Positions 45,064 to 53,999 of a stretch of DNA of 64,000 nt are shown in pieces; the first letter of the stretch is position 1, and every line of letters starts with the position of its first letter. The DNA comes from Leptolyngbya sp. NIES-3755. GTDB taxonomy: Bacteria; Cyanobacteriota; Cyanobacteriia; Leptolyngbyales; Leptolyngbyaceae. The notes under the pieces were generated by a model, which saw only the letters and a list, made by a program, of their open reading frames with translations, was not told where the DNA came from and searched no databases. The stretch spans positions 4,473,030 through 4,537,029 of the forward strand of contig AP017308.1 of assembly GCA_001548435.1 (NCBI GenBank), read 5' to 3'. The translations under genes were made by a program, and so were the position numbers.

Positions 45064-45282
45064 TGATGCAGCAACAGCGGTGGCAGTTCCTTCGAAGTTA
45101 CGTTCTACGTTGAGCGCCAAGCCAACTACCTTCGCCAAGTTGATGATTGAACCAGACTTACTAGGAACCCAAACAACGTATTTGTAGAGCTGGCTGATAA
45201 TCCGAGCCTTGCAGTATAGGCTTTACCGCACGTTGACTTAGTCATTCCATCCTTGAACCCCGTTATCGATTTGGAGAACCTC

Positions 45283-45825
45283 ATGAACCCGAACGCCTCC
45301 ACGCCCCCAGAGCAGCCCTCAGAACCGCTCAACCTGTTTTCAGACGAAGCGCATTGGCACGAATTGCTTCGCATCGAAGAAGAGTGTGGCTGCGGCATTG
45401 GTGCAGGACGGGACTGGGGCGCCCAGATGGGTCTGTTCCTGCAAGATCCTGTAGGAATGGAGCGCTTAGCGCAACTGCGCGATTGGATGTTGAGTGAATT
45501 CCGCTTGCTGCTGAACGAGTGGGAGTTGGGCAGAATCACCGACACGCTCAACGCCATCGGGCGGCAACTGTTGATTGAACGCTTTCGCCAACCGCCGCCG
45601 GAAACCCAGGAACTGCTTTGGCACCTGTTTGAGCAATCGCAAGCGACGCGATCGGATCACTCCAGCGAAGCACTCTCTCGTGCCAACGCCGCTCGAACTG
45701 AAGTGCGGGCGGTAATCGCGAGAACGCTGACCTCAGCCGATTGGCAAGCTTTGACGCAAGCAGCGATCGGGACGCTCGAACAATACTTGTCCACCCAGCA
45801 AGCAGAACTGAACCGAGAGGACTGA
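45283..45825 (+). CDS. Hypothetical acidic helical protein
   Basis: A 180-residue protein from the ATG at 45283, which has GGAGAAC upstream; a TTG at 45253 is an alternative. It has an acidic N-terminal half with ECGCGIGAGRDWG and Arg/Ala-rich helices near the end. No family is recognised. The 243 bp to the next gene are non-coding. Confidence 0.5.
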   Translation: MNPNASTPPEQPSEPLNLFSDEAHWHELLRIEEECGCGIGAGRDWGAQMGLFLQDPVGMERLAQLRDWMLSEFRLLLNEWELGRITDTLNAIGRQLLIERFRQPPPETQELLWHLFEQSQATRSDHSSEALSRANAARTEVRAVIARTLTSADWQALTQAAIGTLEQYLSTQQAELNRED

Positions 45826-46068
45826 GCGACTCAAGATCGACCGCTAGTTTTGCTTGAGCCGATCGGCTGGAAAGTTCGCAATTTTTACGAACATTTTCAA
45901 GTCGTTTTTCTAGTAGAGGTTGAGGTTGCGATCGGAAATGATGGCGTTGCTTATTCCTGAAAGACAGCTTTTGGTTTCTTTGGAGAGAGGTGGGCAGTGG
46001 TGTGTAAAATCCGTCCTGCTCCGCTCAATGAGCCACTAGCGATCCCCTGTATTTGAGATTGACACAGT

Positions 46069-46461
46069 ATGCCGCACTATTTCTATTTCGGTCAGAGCCG
46101 CGAAATGAGCGCCCTGCACTGGTTGATGGAAAACCGCCCATTTCTGCCATCACCACACGGGGAGACGGTCGAACTGCTTGTGAAATCTGCGTGTCGGCAG
46201 TGTTTGATTGAGGCATCTTGGGAAGATGCTGCTGCGGTCGAATTATGCCGGGAGCTGATTGATCGCACCCGTCCGCCTATTCCAGCACAAAAGCTGATTG
46301 AGCAGTGTCAGGCAGGGGACTTAGAAGCATTCGAGCAAGCCCTTTTGAGACTGCAACAGCAAGTGAAAATTGAGATTACGAAGTCGCCTGATGCCGATAG
46401 TACAGGCAATTCCACTGTTCTCCCAGATGATTATGCTGGCGAAAATAAAGCGTTCTTCTGA
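46069..46461 (+). CDS. Hypothetical protein
   Basis: A 130-residue protein (MPHYFYFGQSREMSALHW...) with an aromatic N-terminus and a helical middle containing CRQC and C-x-E elements. No known domain. It is the last plus-strand gene before IS copy B. Confidence 0.45.
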   Translation: MPHYFYFGQSREMSALHWLMENRPFLPSPHGETVELLVKSACRQCLIEASWEDAAAVELCRELIDRTRPPIPAQKLIEQCQAGDLEAFEQALLRLQQQVKIEITKSPDADSTGNSTVLPDDYAGENKAFF

Positions 46462-46570
46462 CTTTACTAATGATAATGAATGCCCTAGTTTCTAGTCGAT
46501 TCAGCTAGATGTAGAGGTTTTTGAGATATCTTCAAAGCACATACCGCCACTTTATTCTCCATCACTTCAA

Positions 46571-47868
46571 CAATGGTTCGGACAGAATTAAGCGGCGATA
46601 ATGCCGTAATTGCAAAGGTTTGAGTAGTTGGGATGAGATTTAATTTGGCTTGGCTCCAAGTCTAAGTTGCAAATAAATCGGTCAAGGAGGTGCTGATTGA
46701 ACAGTCGCCGTTTGACACTTGCCATTGAGAAGACAAACGGGACTTGTTCTGAATGCTGTTGGAGTGCGTCCAACTTTGCCAAGTTCAGAGCAGTCAGACT
46801 AGCATTGAAATGAAACGCAAGCTTCTGAGCATCTCTGGCTTGGCAATCTTCGAGTCCTGTAAACTGCTTGGCATCCCGGAATAGAAATTCAATTTGGAAG
46901 CGCAGCTTGTAATACTGGACAATCTGCCTTGGGTCTTGCTCGACATCAGTGGAAAACAACAGACAAGTGCGAACGCGAGTCGAGGAGCGATGATCGACTA
47001 GATAAGCAACGCGAATAGCGCGTTTGAGCGAGACGTGCCACACGACTGCCGTGTACAGGTCAACATCCGGTTGTACGGTTTCGACGAACGTGAAGCGACT
47101 CAAATCGCCCAAGTCCACTTTGCCTGCATACTTGCGCGGTCTGCCCCGTCGCTTCTGTACTCCCGTGTAGAGAAATTGAAGATTCGCATCACACCGCAGC
47201 TTACTGATGACGTGCAACCTCAACTCCACCGCTCCGGTGACAAAGCCCTCCTTGGCATAAGCACCATCGACAGCGAGATAGGCGACTTCAGGTGGGAGGT
47301 GAGGTCGCACACAATCGAGATGATAGAGATATTGATCCATGCGGCTAAACTCGCTCAGGCTGGATTGAGCATAGGTCTGCTCTGCCGATAATGCATAGCC
47401 CTGCTCACGTTCGACATCGACCACCCCGACCACTGACACCTCTAATCCGGTTTCCACTCGACTGGCACATCCATTCCAAAACGCATCGAGTCCAAACGTC
47501 GCTTTGCCACTCTTGATCACAAACGAGCAGTCCATCACCGCAAGCTTTGCCGTGTCTGCTTGACTTGCCTGCTCGACTATCGCTCGATTCAATGCCACAA
47601 ACTCAAACTCTTGTTGGTATTGGCGGCGGTAGGTGCGTTCGCTCAAACTGCTGTAGCGACTCAGGTTGGTGAAGTTGACTTTGCCACACACCAGCAACAT
47701 TGTGGTGAATAAAGTGACTAAGAATTTCGTTTGCGGTTTGCGAAATCGCCCACTTCGGCAAGCAGGCTTTGTACAATGGCTTCCATAGCTATCCATTCGG
47801 TGCGTTTGTGATTATTTGCACCCTAAGCGATGGGTAGCTTTCTTGTCAAAATTCTGTCCGGACTATTG
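46571..47868 (-). mobile_element. IS4-superfamily insertion sequence, copy B (1298 bp)
   Basis: The same ends and length as copy A (37058-38355), in the same orientation, with flanking TTCAA (46566-46570 and 47869-47873). It sits between two cargo genes and ends 1 bp from the stop of the minus-strand gene at 47870 without breaking it. With copy A it forms 1.3-kb direct repeats that could recombine and delete 9.5 kb. Confidence 0.9.
46588..47796 (-). CDS. IS4-superfamily transposase (copy B)
   Basis: A 402-residue DDE transposase with the same protein sequence as the copy A enzyme, including YYKLRFQIEFLFRDAK. The reading frame is intact, so either copy could supply transposase. Confidence 0.88.
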   Translation of the reverse strand: MDSYGSHCTKPACRSGRFRKPQTKFLVTLFTTMLLVCGKVNFTNLSRYSSLSERTYRRQYQQEFEFVALNRAIVEQASQADTAKLAVMDCSFVIKSGKATFGLDAFWNGCASRVETGLEVSVVGVVDVEREQGYALSAEQTYAQSSLSEFSRMDQYLYHLDCVRPHLPPEVAYLAVDGAYAKEGFVTGAVELRLHVISKLRCDANLQFLYTGVQKRRGRPRKYAGKVDLGDLSRFTFVETVQPDVDLYTAVVWHVSLKRAIRVAYLVDHRSSTRVRTCLLFSTDVEQDPRQIVQYYKLRFQIEFLFRDAKQFTGLEDCQARDAQKLAFHFNASLTALNLAKLDALQQHSEQVPFVFSMASVKRRLFNQHLLDRFICNLDLEPSQIKSHPNYSNLCNYGIIAA

Positions 47869-47869
47869 T

Positions 47870-48538
47870 TCAAGGCGTGACAAAAATTTCCCCCTGGTAG
47901 AATTCGCCTATTTGCTCCAATTCAAAATGACCCAGCAAGAGTCCGAGCCAGATTTCAACCCAAGGCATTGGCAACTCACGAAATAAATTTGTCAGTGAGA
48001 TTGGCTGATGCGATCGGTTAGCTTGTATCCACTGCGCGACCGTTGCTGCCCACCTAATTGGATCTTCCTCCCCCGCTATCTGCCGAATCATTCGGCTCTG
48101 CTCGTCTGCCTCAATTTGTTTCACTATCTGCAAAATTACTTCTGGTTCCACAACCGCTACAACAGAATCAGTGTCGTCAAAAATTGGTTTTTTGCGGTTG
48201 CGGGTTGATTTCGGTTGCTCGATTAGGGCATCCAAATTCACAGACATTGACTGACGCATCCAAGCTTCTAATGCCTCAAGATCGAGAACAGGTAACGCTT
48301 CTTCTACAGGTGGCTCTGCGTCTTCCCAAATCCCTATCAGTAGACGAAATCGCAGCGCATAAATTTCTGCCATCTGCTCGATCGCCTGACCTGCAACCTC
48401 AAGCTGTTGGTTCTCAGGGAGTTGAGCGATTGCCCAATCCAGCAATTCACACAACTGCTTTAGATTGGCAGACTGAGGTGCTGCCAACCCATGCTTGAGT
48501 TCTTGCCAAAGGTCAATTGTCATTTGCTGCATTGCCAT
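47870..48538 (-). CDS. Hypothetical protein
   Basis: A 222-residue, helix-rich acidic protein (MAMQQMTIDLWQELKHGLAA...) with a C-terminal segment PISLTNLFRELPMPWVEIWLGLLLGHFE that looks like a winged-helix or helical domain. Its TGA uses target-site bases of IS copy B, but the stop was present before insertion. It is 2 bp downstream of the gene at 48541, so the two form an operon. Confidence 0.55.
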   Translation of the reverse strand: MAMQQMTIDLWQELKHGLAAPQSANLKQLCELLDWAIAQLPENQQLEVAGQAIEQMAEIYALRFRLLIGIWEDAEPPVEEALPVLDLEALEAWMRQSMSVNLDALIEQPKSTRNRKKPIFDDTDSVVAVVEPEVILQIVKQIEADEQSRMIRQIAGEEDPIRWAATVAQWIQANRSHQPISLTNLFRELPMPWVEIWLGLLLGHFELEQIGEFYQGEIFVTP

Positions 48539-48540
48539 TG

Positions 48541-49074
48541 CTACTTTGCAGCACTATTAGTCATAGGCTGAAACGGGGTTGCAACAGGACAGTCTTCAAT
48601 ATGGCGATGCACTTTTGCCGCAAATCGTTGAAATCGCTTGCCCTGGTTATACAATTCGGCGAATCGTTTGGAAAACTCTTCGAGAATGAGTGATGGAAGT
48701 ACCGCCACTTCGTCACCCCGCTTGCCGTAGCAAAATTCAGGAATCATTTGCTCTTTGAATTCTCTGCCCACCCACAATTCAGCCCCAAGTGCATGAACAG
48801 GAGTTTCTTTGGATTTGAAGTGATCAGGCTGTTCGCTGTAGATCACCAAAATCACACTGGCAGTAGGCATAGTTGGCAGGGAAAAGCTTTCCTGTGATGC
48901 TCGACTTGATCGATACTTAACCCGACGCGAGGTGTTGCGATCGCCTCGTTTGAGATAGTGCGATCTCCGTTTATGGCACCGCTCCCGTTCATCCGTCCAG
49001 CAAGGGCGCTGCCGCGCCTCTGTAATGGGGAGGCGGGCACATTCAATACAATTGCGATTTGCGGGTCGCGCCAT
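48541..49074 (-). CDS. Hypothetical zinc-ribbon-type protein
   Basis: A 177-residue protein. The N-terminus has CIECARLP...RPCW...RCHKRRSHY, a possible four-Cys zinc ribbon, followed by a basic stretch. The C-terminal half (SVILVIYSEQPDHFKSKETPV) is uncharacterised. It is the first gene of a minus-strand pair and divergent from the recombinase at 49309. The 234-bp gap between them should hold both promoters. Confidence 0.55.
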   Translation of the reverse strand: MARPANRNCIECARLPITEARQRPCWTDERERCHKRRSHYLKRGDRNTSRRVKYRSSRASQESFSLPTMPTASVILVIYSEQPDHFKSKETPVHALGAELWVGREFKEQMIPEFCYGKRGDEVAVLPSLILEEFSKRFAELYNQGKRFQRFAAKVHRHIEDCPVATPFQPMTNSAAK

Positions 49075-49308
49075 TAACTGTTAGCTTCCATCAAACGAGG
49101 TATGTCTCTACAGTCTAGGCAAACTGGGCATTTGAGGCGACCGAGGGGCGATCGTATTCTGGCTTACTGACTCTCATAGGTAGACTACGGCTAATTTAGT
49201 CAGAGTTTAATTAGATACAGATACCAAGCGGTTATCTTTAGCTTAAAAGAGTTGGGCAATTGTACTAATATCGGTCATAGCCTGATCCAGAAGTGCTGAA
49301 GCCGCAAC

Positions 49309-50451
49309 ATGACCACGCCTAAACTGAACTTCTTTGAGTCTCCCCATCTGCCTACTCCGACTTCTCCTACCCTGAAGCGTCCGCAACTCTATCTGCCCGA
49401 CCTTAAGGAGCCTCCACCTGACGATTTGCGGTGGACACGAGTCGAGCAGTGGCTGGCTGCCAAATCTTTGGCACAGAACACCAAACGCTCTTACACTAGA
49501 GAACTGAAGCGATTCTGGAATTGGACAAACAAGCCTTGGAATCAAGTGACGATTTGGGATGTTACTCGCTACAAAGAATACTTGGAAACAGCATTGATTC
49601 AGGAGTCAGAAACAAACACCTTGAAGCGGCAACTTTCACCCAACTCTGTAGCGTTGGCAGTGCGATCGCTAAAAAGTTTCTTCCGTTGGATGGAGCAGGC
49701 GCATTACATCATTGAGAACCCAACGTTAGCGGTAAGCGTGCCCACTGAATCAGAACCGGAATCCAAAGAACTGACAGACCTTCAAGTTCAAGCACTTTAT
49801 GCTGCTCTGGAGCGACGAGGGCATTCACAACTTCGCGACACTGCACTGCTGGCAACTCTCAGCCACGGGTTGCGAGCGGAGGAAGCAAGCCATCTGAACG
49901 TTGAGGATTATGACGGCAGGCGGCTTCACATTCGCGAGGCGAAACAGGGATCAACTGGACGAGTGCCCCTCGATCAAGATGCTTGTAATGCACTGAATGC
50001 TTATTTGGAGTGGCGAAAAGGGCAGGGCGAATCGTTGACCGCAGATACTCCACTGTTTGTGAACTACTCTCGTGATCCCAGGGTACGAGGAAGGCGGCTT
50101 AGTTACGATGGGATTTATTTAGTGGTGAAGCAACTGGGGCAGATGGCGATCGACCTTGCACTTGAACAGATTCAAGATAAGCCCGAAGCACGTTCTGTGG
50201 CGGATTTGGTAGGATGGGAGATTGCTGTCTTAGCGGAAGTTTACCCGCATCAATTGCGCCACACCTTTGCTTCAAACCTAGTTTTGGGCGGGATGGATGC
50301 TTACCTTGCGATGTCATTGACTCGACACCGTTCCGTGTCGGTTTTTAAGCGATACAGCAATAAAGCCAGGGAAAAACAGGCAGAACAAGCATTTCGCGGT
50401 CATGTTCTAGACCTGTGGATGAACTATCAGACCGACCGCCCAAATTCATAG
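49309..50451 (+). CDS. Tyrosine recombinase (XerC/D type), C-terminus replaced by IS1 sequence
   Basis: A 380-residue recombinase: N-terminal SAM-like core-binding domain (VEQWLAAKSLAQNTKRSYTREL), then a catalytic domain with Arg in SHGLRAEEASHL, the HQLRHTFAS box and the nucleophile Tyr in SVSVFKRYSNKARE. The IS1 at 50398 inserts after codon 363, so the last 17 residues are IS-derived. Without the IS the native end would be 10 different residues stopping at 51277, overlapping the next gene's ATG. All catalytic residues lie upstream of the insertion, so activity may persist. Confidence 0.85.
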   Translation: MTTPKLNFFESPHLPTPTSPTLKRPQLYLPDLKEPPPDDLRWTRVEQWLAAKSLAQNTKRSYTRELKRFWNWTNKPWNQVTIWDVTRYKEYLETALIQESETNTLKRQLSPNSVALAVRSLKSFFRWMEQAHYIIENPTLAVSVPTESEPESKELTDLQVQALYAALERRGHSQLRDTALLATLSHGLRAEEASHLNVEDYDGRRLHIREAKQGSTGRVPLDQDACNALNAYLEWRKGQGESLTADTPLFVNYSRDPRVRGRRLSYDGIYLVVKQLGQMAIDLALEQIQDKPEARSVADLVGWEIAVLAEVYPHQLRHTFASNLVLGGMDAYLAMSLTRHRSVSVFKRYSNKAREKQAEQAFRGHVLDLWMNYQTDRPNS

Positions 50452-50864
50452 CGGTTGATGAACAATCCAATCACTACATCGTGCAACCAAGTGGATTTAG
50501 AAAAGCAGATGGTTTTTCGAGCTAATCGCTTGATGCGAGTGCGAAGGGTCAAGTGCTTGCGCTCAATGCGTTGTGTGTTTGTCTTACCGACCGTGTGCTT
50601 TTGGGAGTCTAACAATCGCAAGTAAGCTCCCCAACTATCAGTGTAGAACCGCTCGATGGCAAACGGGGCAAGCAGTTGCTGAAGGTGCTTGAGGGCTGCA
50701 TCTTCATGGGGAGCCAGCACATAAGCGAGAACAACACCTGTACGATGATCAATCGCGTGCCACAACCAACGTTGCTGTTTTTTGGATTGCACAAAGCTCC
50801 ACATCTCATCCATTTCCGCTGCTTCAACTTTGACCACCATCGCGATCGGTGGCGGACTTTCCAT
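50427..50864 (-). CDS. IS1 transposase catalytic part (InsB-like)
   Basis: A frame with the IS1 DDE domain: AAEMDEMWSFVQSKK (first Asp), RFYTDSWGAYLRLL (second Asp) and NTQRIERKHLTLRTR (Glu). The open frame extends upstream to the A-run at 50907-50914, where it must be joined to InsA. Confidence 0.88.
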   Translation of the reverse strand: MESPPPIAMVVKVEAAEMDEMWSFVQSKKQQRWLWHAIDHRTGVVLAYVLAPHEDAALKHLQQLLAPFAIERFYTDSWGAYLRLLDSQKHTVGKTNTQRIERKHLTLRTRIKRLARKTICFSKSTWLHDVVIGLFINRYEFGRSV

Positions 50865-51171
50865 CTGCTGTAGTAGCGCGGTGTTGACTTGTTCGAGATG
50901 GCGATCTTTTTTTTAGTTCTTCAATCACAGTGGTTGGGCTAATTTTCAGCACTCTTGCCGTATCCCGAATGCCACTGCCGTTCACCGCCATATCGCTGAT
51001 TTGCTGCTTGACTTCTGGCAAATATCCCCGATAGCTGTACTCTCGGATGAAAGAACGGCGAGAGCAATCGGTATTGCGACAACGATAACGCTGTTTGCCT
51101 TCGTCACTCTTGCCATTTTTGACAACGTTCGTACTGTTACAGCTTGGGCAGCAAACGGGTTCAAGTACCAT
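50824..51171 (-). CDS. IS1 DNA-binding part (InsA-like)
   Basis: A 115-residue frame with a zinc finger (CCPSCNSTNVVKNG...YRCRNTDC) and an HTH (GIRDTARVLKISPTTVI), the InsA layout. An eight-A run (50907-50914 on the minus strand) lies where the frame changes to InsB. One A fewer would fuse the two frames directly. Confidence 0.82.
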   Translation of the reverse strand: MVLEPVCCPSCNSTNVVKNGKSDEGKQRYRCRNTDCSRRSFIREYSYRGYLPEVKQQISDMAVNGSGIRDTARVLKISPTTVIEELKKRSPSRTSQHRATTADGKSATDRDGGQS

Positions 51172-51269
51172 GTCTACGAGAACAGTTAGAAAACCGTTCT
51201 ATTCTCGCACAAAATACACAGGTCTAGAACATCACCCATTTCGCCAGATGCGAGGGGAGAAACTTGATC

Positions 51270-53510
51270 ATGAGTGATGACTGGACAGATGTAGATGACA
51301 CAAATGCTGCTACCAGCAGCTTCGTCTCTTGCTCGACTCCTACCAGCCGTCGGGCAAAGCTTCACTTAACCATACTAAGCTTGATTGACAGAAAAGCCGT
51401 CAATCAGCAAATTCAGGCACTCAGACATAATGTGTATCAGCCCTTTTTTGAACAAGTTCTAGTTGAGATTGCCGATTACGCACTTGAAGTTTACTTAGAA
51501 AAAACACAAGAAAAGGTTCAGCTACAAGAACTAGACTACAAAACGATTCAGAGAAAGACGTGCTTTGAGGTCTCCAGTGACGAGGATGGCAATCACAGGA
51601 TTGCATTGAGAGATAAGCCCAAGCTAGTTGTTCGAGTGTCTAAACACTTAGACAAGTTATGTCGATCGTGGAAAATCCAGTTACACGAAAATTTAGAACA
51701 AGAAGTAGCACAGATAATAGCCGCTTTGACGCTGACCAGCATGGAAGATACTCAGGGGTTAGATTCTGTGGAGGTTACGTCTTCAGTCCAAATAAAACGT
51801 TTGTTCAATCAATATTTCAATCAACGGGAAAGAAAACACCAGTTACAGGAATGGTATGGTAATCAGATCATAGAACTAGCACATAAGAATTTTGAGCAGA
51901 TTGGATTAGAAAAGCTTTCGATAGAAGAACTAGAGTATTTTTTGGGACTCCAATCAGAGCTTCAGCTCTATCGTCGTCTAAGGCAAATCCTTCAAAGTCT
52001 CGGTTTCGCTTTAGGGGAACAAATTCAAAATTTTGATAAAGCTGTAGCACTCTTTCGACGAACAAATGCGTTTAACAGCTTTAAGAATCAACCTGGTGCC
52101 CTTTATCAGAGACAATCTGAACTTGAAAATTTGTTGAAGGTGGTAGAGTCCCCTCTCTTCAAGAATGGAGCGACAGAACCAGTTTTTACAGGCTTGTTGC
52201 CAACCAGTATTGTTCTCGCCTTGCTTGATCCTGCTAAATGGAGGATAGAAGACGTAGGAGAGAATCAAGCCTTTGCTGCTCAACTGATCATGGAGATGGT
52301 CGTAGTTCTTTTAAGTCCACCCAACGTATCTTTGGCATCACCTTATTCTAAAAGCTGTTGCGTCAGGCTAATTTTATTTGAACGGTTTTGGTATTCAACT
52401 CTGCGACCGCTGATACATTCAGACGAATGGGAATCTTTGGATCGAGATGAAGGCTTTGTTTTAGCTCGGTTTAATCCAAAGACTACGCAAAAGCGGTACA
52501 CTCTCTCCTATCAAATGCTGCCGCTGTACGGTCAAGATTGGGATGTGCAAACTATATTAAACACAATTTTCTATGCCCCCAAACACCTCGGAGTGGAAGT
52601 TGCCAAGATTCATCTCATCTTTTGCGCCTACACGTCGAGAAACACGACGAATTCAAGCTTTTGTCTGAAGGGAAGCGACCTTATACAGACCCTTGGCTGG
52701 ACTAAAAACAAAGAGAGAAGTCGATCGGAGCTTTTAAATCAACTTGCTCAATACACTTTGGTTTTGAGTTGGCTAAATTTTATCAGCCCGTGGGATACAG
52801 ATTTTTCTTACCGATGCCTAAATCACCCTGTATGGAATGTGGATATCAAAAAAATCACAGAAACAAACCTACTGGGCGAAGAAATTCAGGAAATTCTAAT
52901 TCAAGTACAACCTAAAGCTTGGGTTAAACCACTTTTGAAGAAGCTTCATTGCGCTAATGACAACTTCTCACAGAATGTCTGTTTTCTGAAGAAAGAGTGG
53001 CTTGAGATTGACTCATACCATCATAGGCTCTCAGCAAAATTAGCTTTCTACCGCAGCCTACATCGTAGTATTTACCAACCTGGAAGGTTTAAAACCTCTA
53101 ATCTATTGAATTTACTGGGTGAACATGTTGAGGAAGCTTCTGAGATTGATCTGAGTGGGTTAGTAACCAGCTTAGAAAAACTTGCGGATTTAGGGTTTTC
53201 AGTTTCGTCACTGAAAGATCGCGAGTCCTTAAGGGACTATCTTATTCTTCAACCGCCAAAAGTTGACAGTCAAGCAATTAAGCGTTGGAAACGACTGATT
53301 CAGCGAAATCAACGATCTGATCTACCGGAGCAAGGCGCGATAACAGGCGCACAGCTTAAAGAAGCCAGACTGAGATCAGGATTGACGCTGGAACAAGTAG
53401 CTAAAAGAGTTCAGTTTTCCTCCTCCAAGCTTTCAAAGATCGAAAACGGGTATGTTTCCCCTTCACCCTCAGACCGAAAGAAGTTGCGGGAATTTTTTGA
53501 CCTTTTGTAA
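51270..53510 (+). CDS. Large protein with C-terminal XRE helix-turn-helix, coupled to the recombinase
   Basis: A 746-residue protein. Residues about 685-746 form a clear XRE-type HTH (ITGAQLKEARLRSGLTLEQVAKRV...SSSKLSKIENGY). The rest is helical and unassigned, with a possible winged-helix core near 430-520. The ATG at 51270 is preferred over a TTG at 51264. Before the IS1 insertion the recombinase stop (51275-51277) overlapped this start, so the pair was translationally coupled. It may be a recombinase partner, a replication initiator-like protein or a master regulator. HIP1 octamers are scarce, hinting at a different origin. Confidence 0.6.
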   Translation: MSDDWTDVDDTNAATSSFVSCSTPTSRRAKLHLTILSLIDRKAVNQQIQALRHNVYQPFFEQVLVEIADYALEVYLEKTQEKVQLQELDYKTIQRKTCFEVSSDEDGNHRIALRDKPKLVVRVSKHLDKLCRSWKIQLHENLEQEVAQIIAALTLTSMEDTQGLDSVEVTSSVQIKRLFNQYFNQRERKHQLQEWYGNQIIELAHKNFEQIGLEKLSIEELEYFLGLQSELQLYRRLRQILQSLGFALGEQIQNFDKAVALFRRTNAFNSFKNQPGALYQRQSELENLLKVVESPLFKNGATEPVFTGLLPTSIVLALLDPAKWRIEDVGENQAFAAQLIMEMVVVLLSPPNVSLASPYSKSCCVRLILFERFWYSTLRPLIHSDEWESLDRDEGFVLARFNPKTTQKRYTLSYQMLPLYGQDWDVQTILNTIFYAPKHLGVEVAKIHLIFCAYTSRNTTNSSFCLKGSDLIQTLGWTKNKERSRSELLNQLAQYTLVLSWLNFISPWDTDFSYRCLNHPVWNVDIKKITETNLLGEEIQEILIQVQPKAWVKPLLKKLHCANDNFSQNVCFLKKEWLEIDSYHHRLSAKLAFYRSLHRSIYQPGRFKTSNLLNLLGEHVEEASEIDLSGLVTSLEKLADLGFSVSSLKDRESLRDYLILQPPKVDSQAIKRWKRLIQRNQRSDLPEQGAITGAQLKEARLRSGLTLEQVAKRVQFSSSKLSKIENGYVSPSPSDRKKLREFFDLL

Positions 53511-53999
53511 CGGTTGCAAAATAACACTACAGCTAAGAGCCTGCTACAGCCAGTAGCCGCGGAATCTTAAGAAAAGATAAAGCAAAATGCAGGTTCTTTC
53601 AAAAGAGCCATATCGCGCTGAAAAGCTTGCAGCACGTAGGTTTGCAGTTTTCCTAAAAAGCCTGGATCTTTCTAAGGCATAACTTTACAGGGTTGATTTG
53701 GTGGTCAAGAAGCCAATCACCCTATCCAAGTCTTGCTGTCTCGAAGCACATCGAAAGATTGTCATAAAGTGACAAGTACCGAGTGAGTGAGGATTGAGAA
53801 AACTAACTCTGTTTCCTAGCAAGACTCAGTCACTTGTTTTAGTGAGTCTACAAGTATCTACTGAGGTGCAGCGATCGACTGGTCGTGCCTGCACTCCGCT
53901 CTATTCAATCGTTGTTGCTGACAGAGGTTGAGCCAAAGTCTCGTGGCTTTTTGCTCACTGTTTGACATGCAGTAAATTTTGCAATTTATCGAGGATCTG
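53511..53999. other. Non-coding stretch before the TnsB-like gene
   Basis: No ORF is supportable in this 489-bp gap. It holds two modest inverted repeats: TTGTCA/TGACAA around 53759-53775 and AGACTCA/TGAGTCT at 53822-53849. The latter could fold but lacks a T-run, so it is not a clear terminator. Promoters for the TnsB-like and cas12k genes should lie here. Confidence 0.4.

Larger units (their letters stand above)
50398..51236 (-). mobile_element. IS1-family insertion sequence (839 bp)
   Basis: Inverted ends GGTCATGTTCTAGACCTGTG and, read inward from the right, GGTGATGTTCTAGACCTGTG differ at one base. They are flanked by the 8-bp repeat CATTTCGC (50390-50397 and 51237-51244). InsA- and InsB-like frames lie on the minus strand. 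Insertion separated the recombinase from the translationally coupled gene downstream. Confidence 0.93.

Noticed and set aside
53822-53849. AGACTCA/TGAGTCT hairpin as a terminator after the XRE gene.
   Set aside because: Seven-bp arms with a 14-nt loop and no T-run; too weak to call, and more than 300 bp from the stop.
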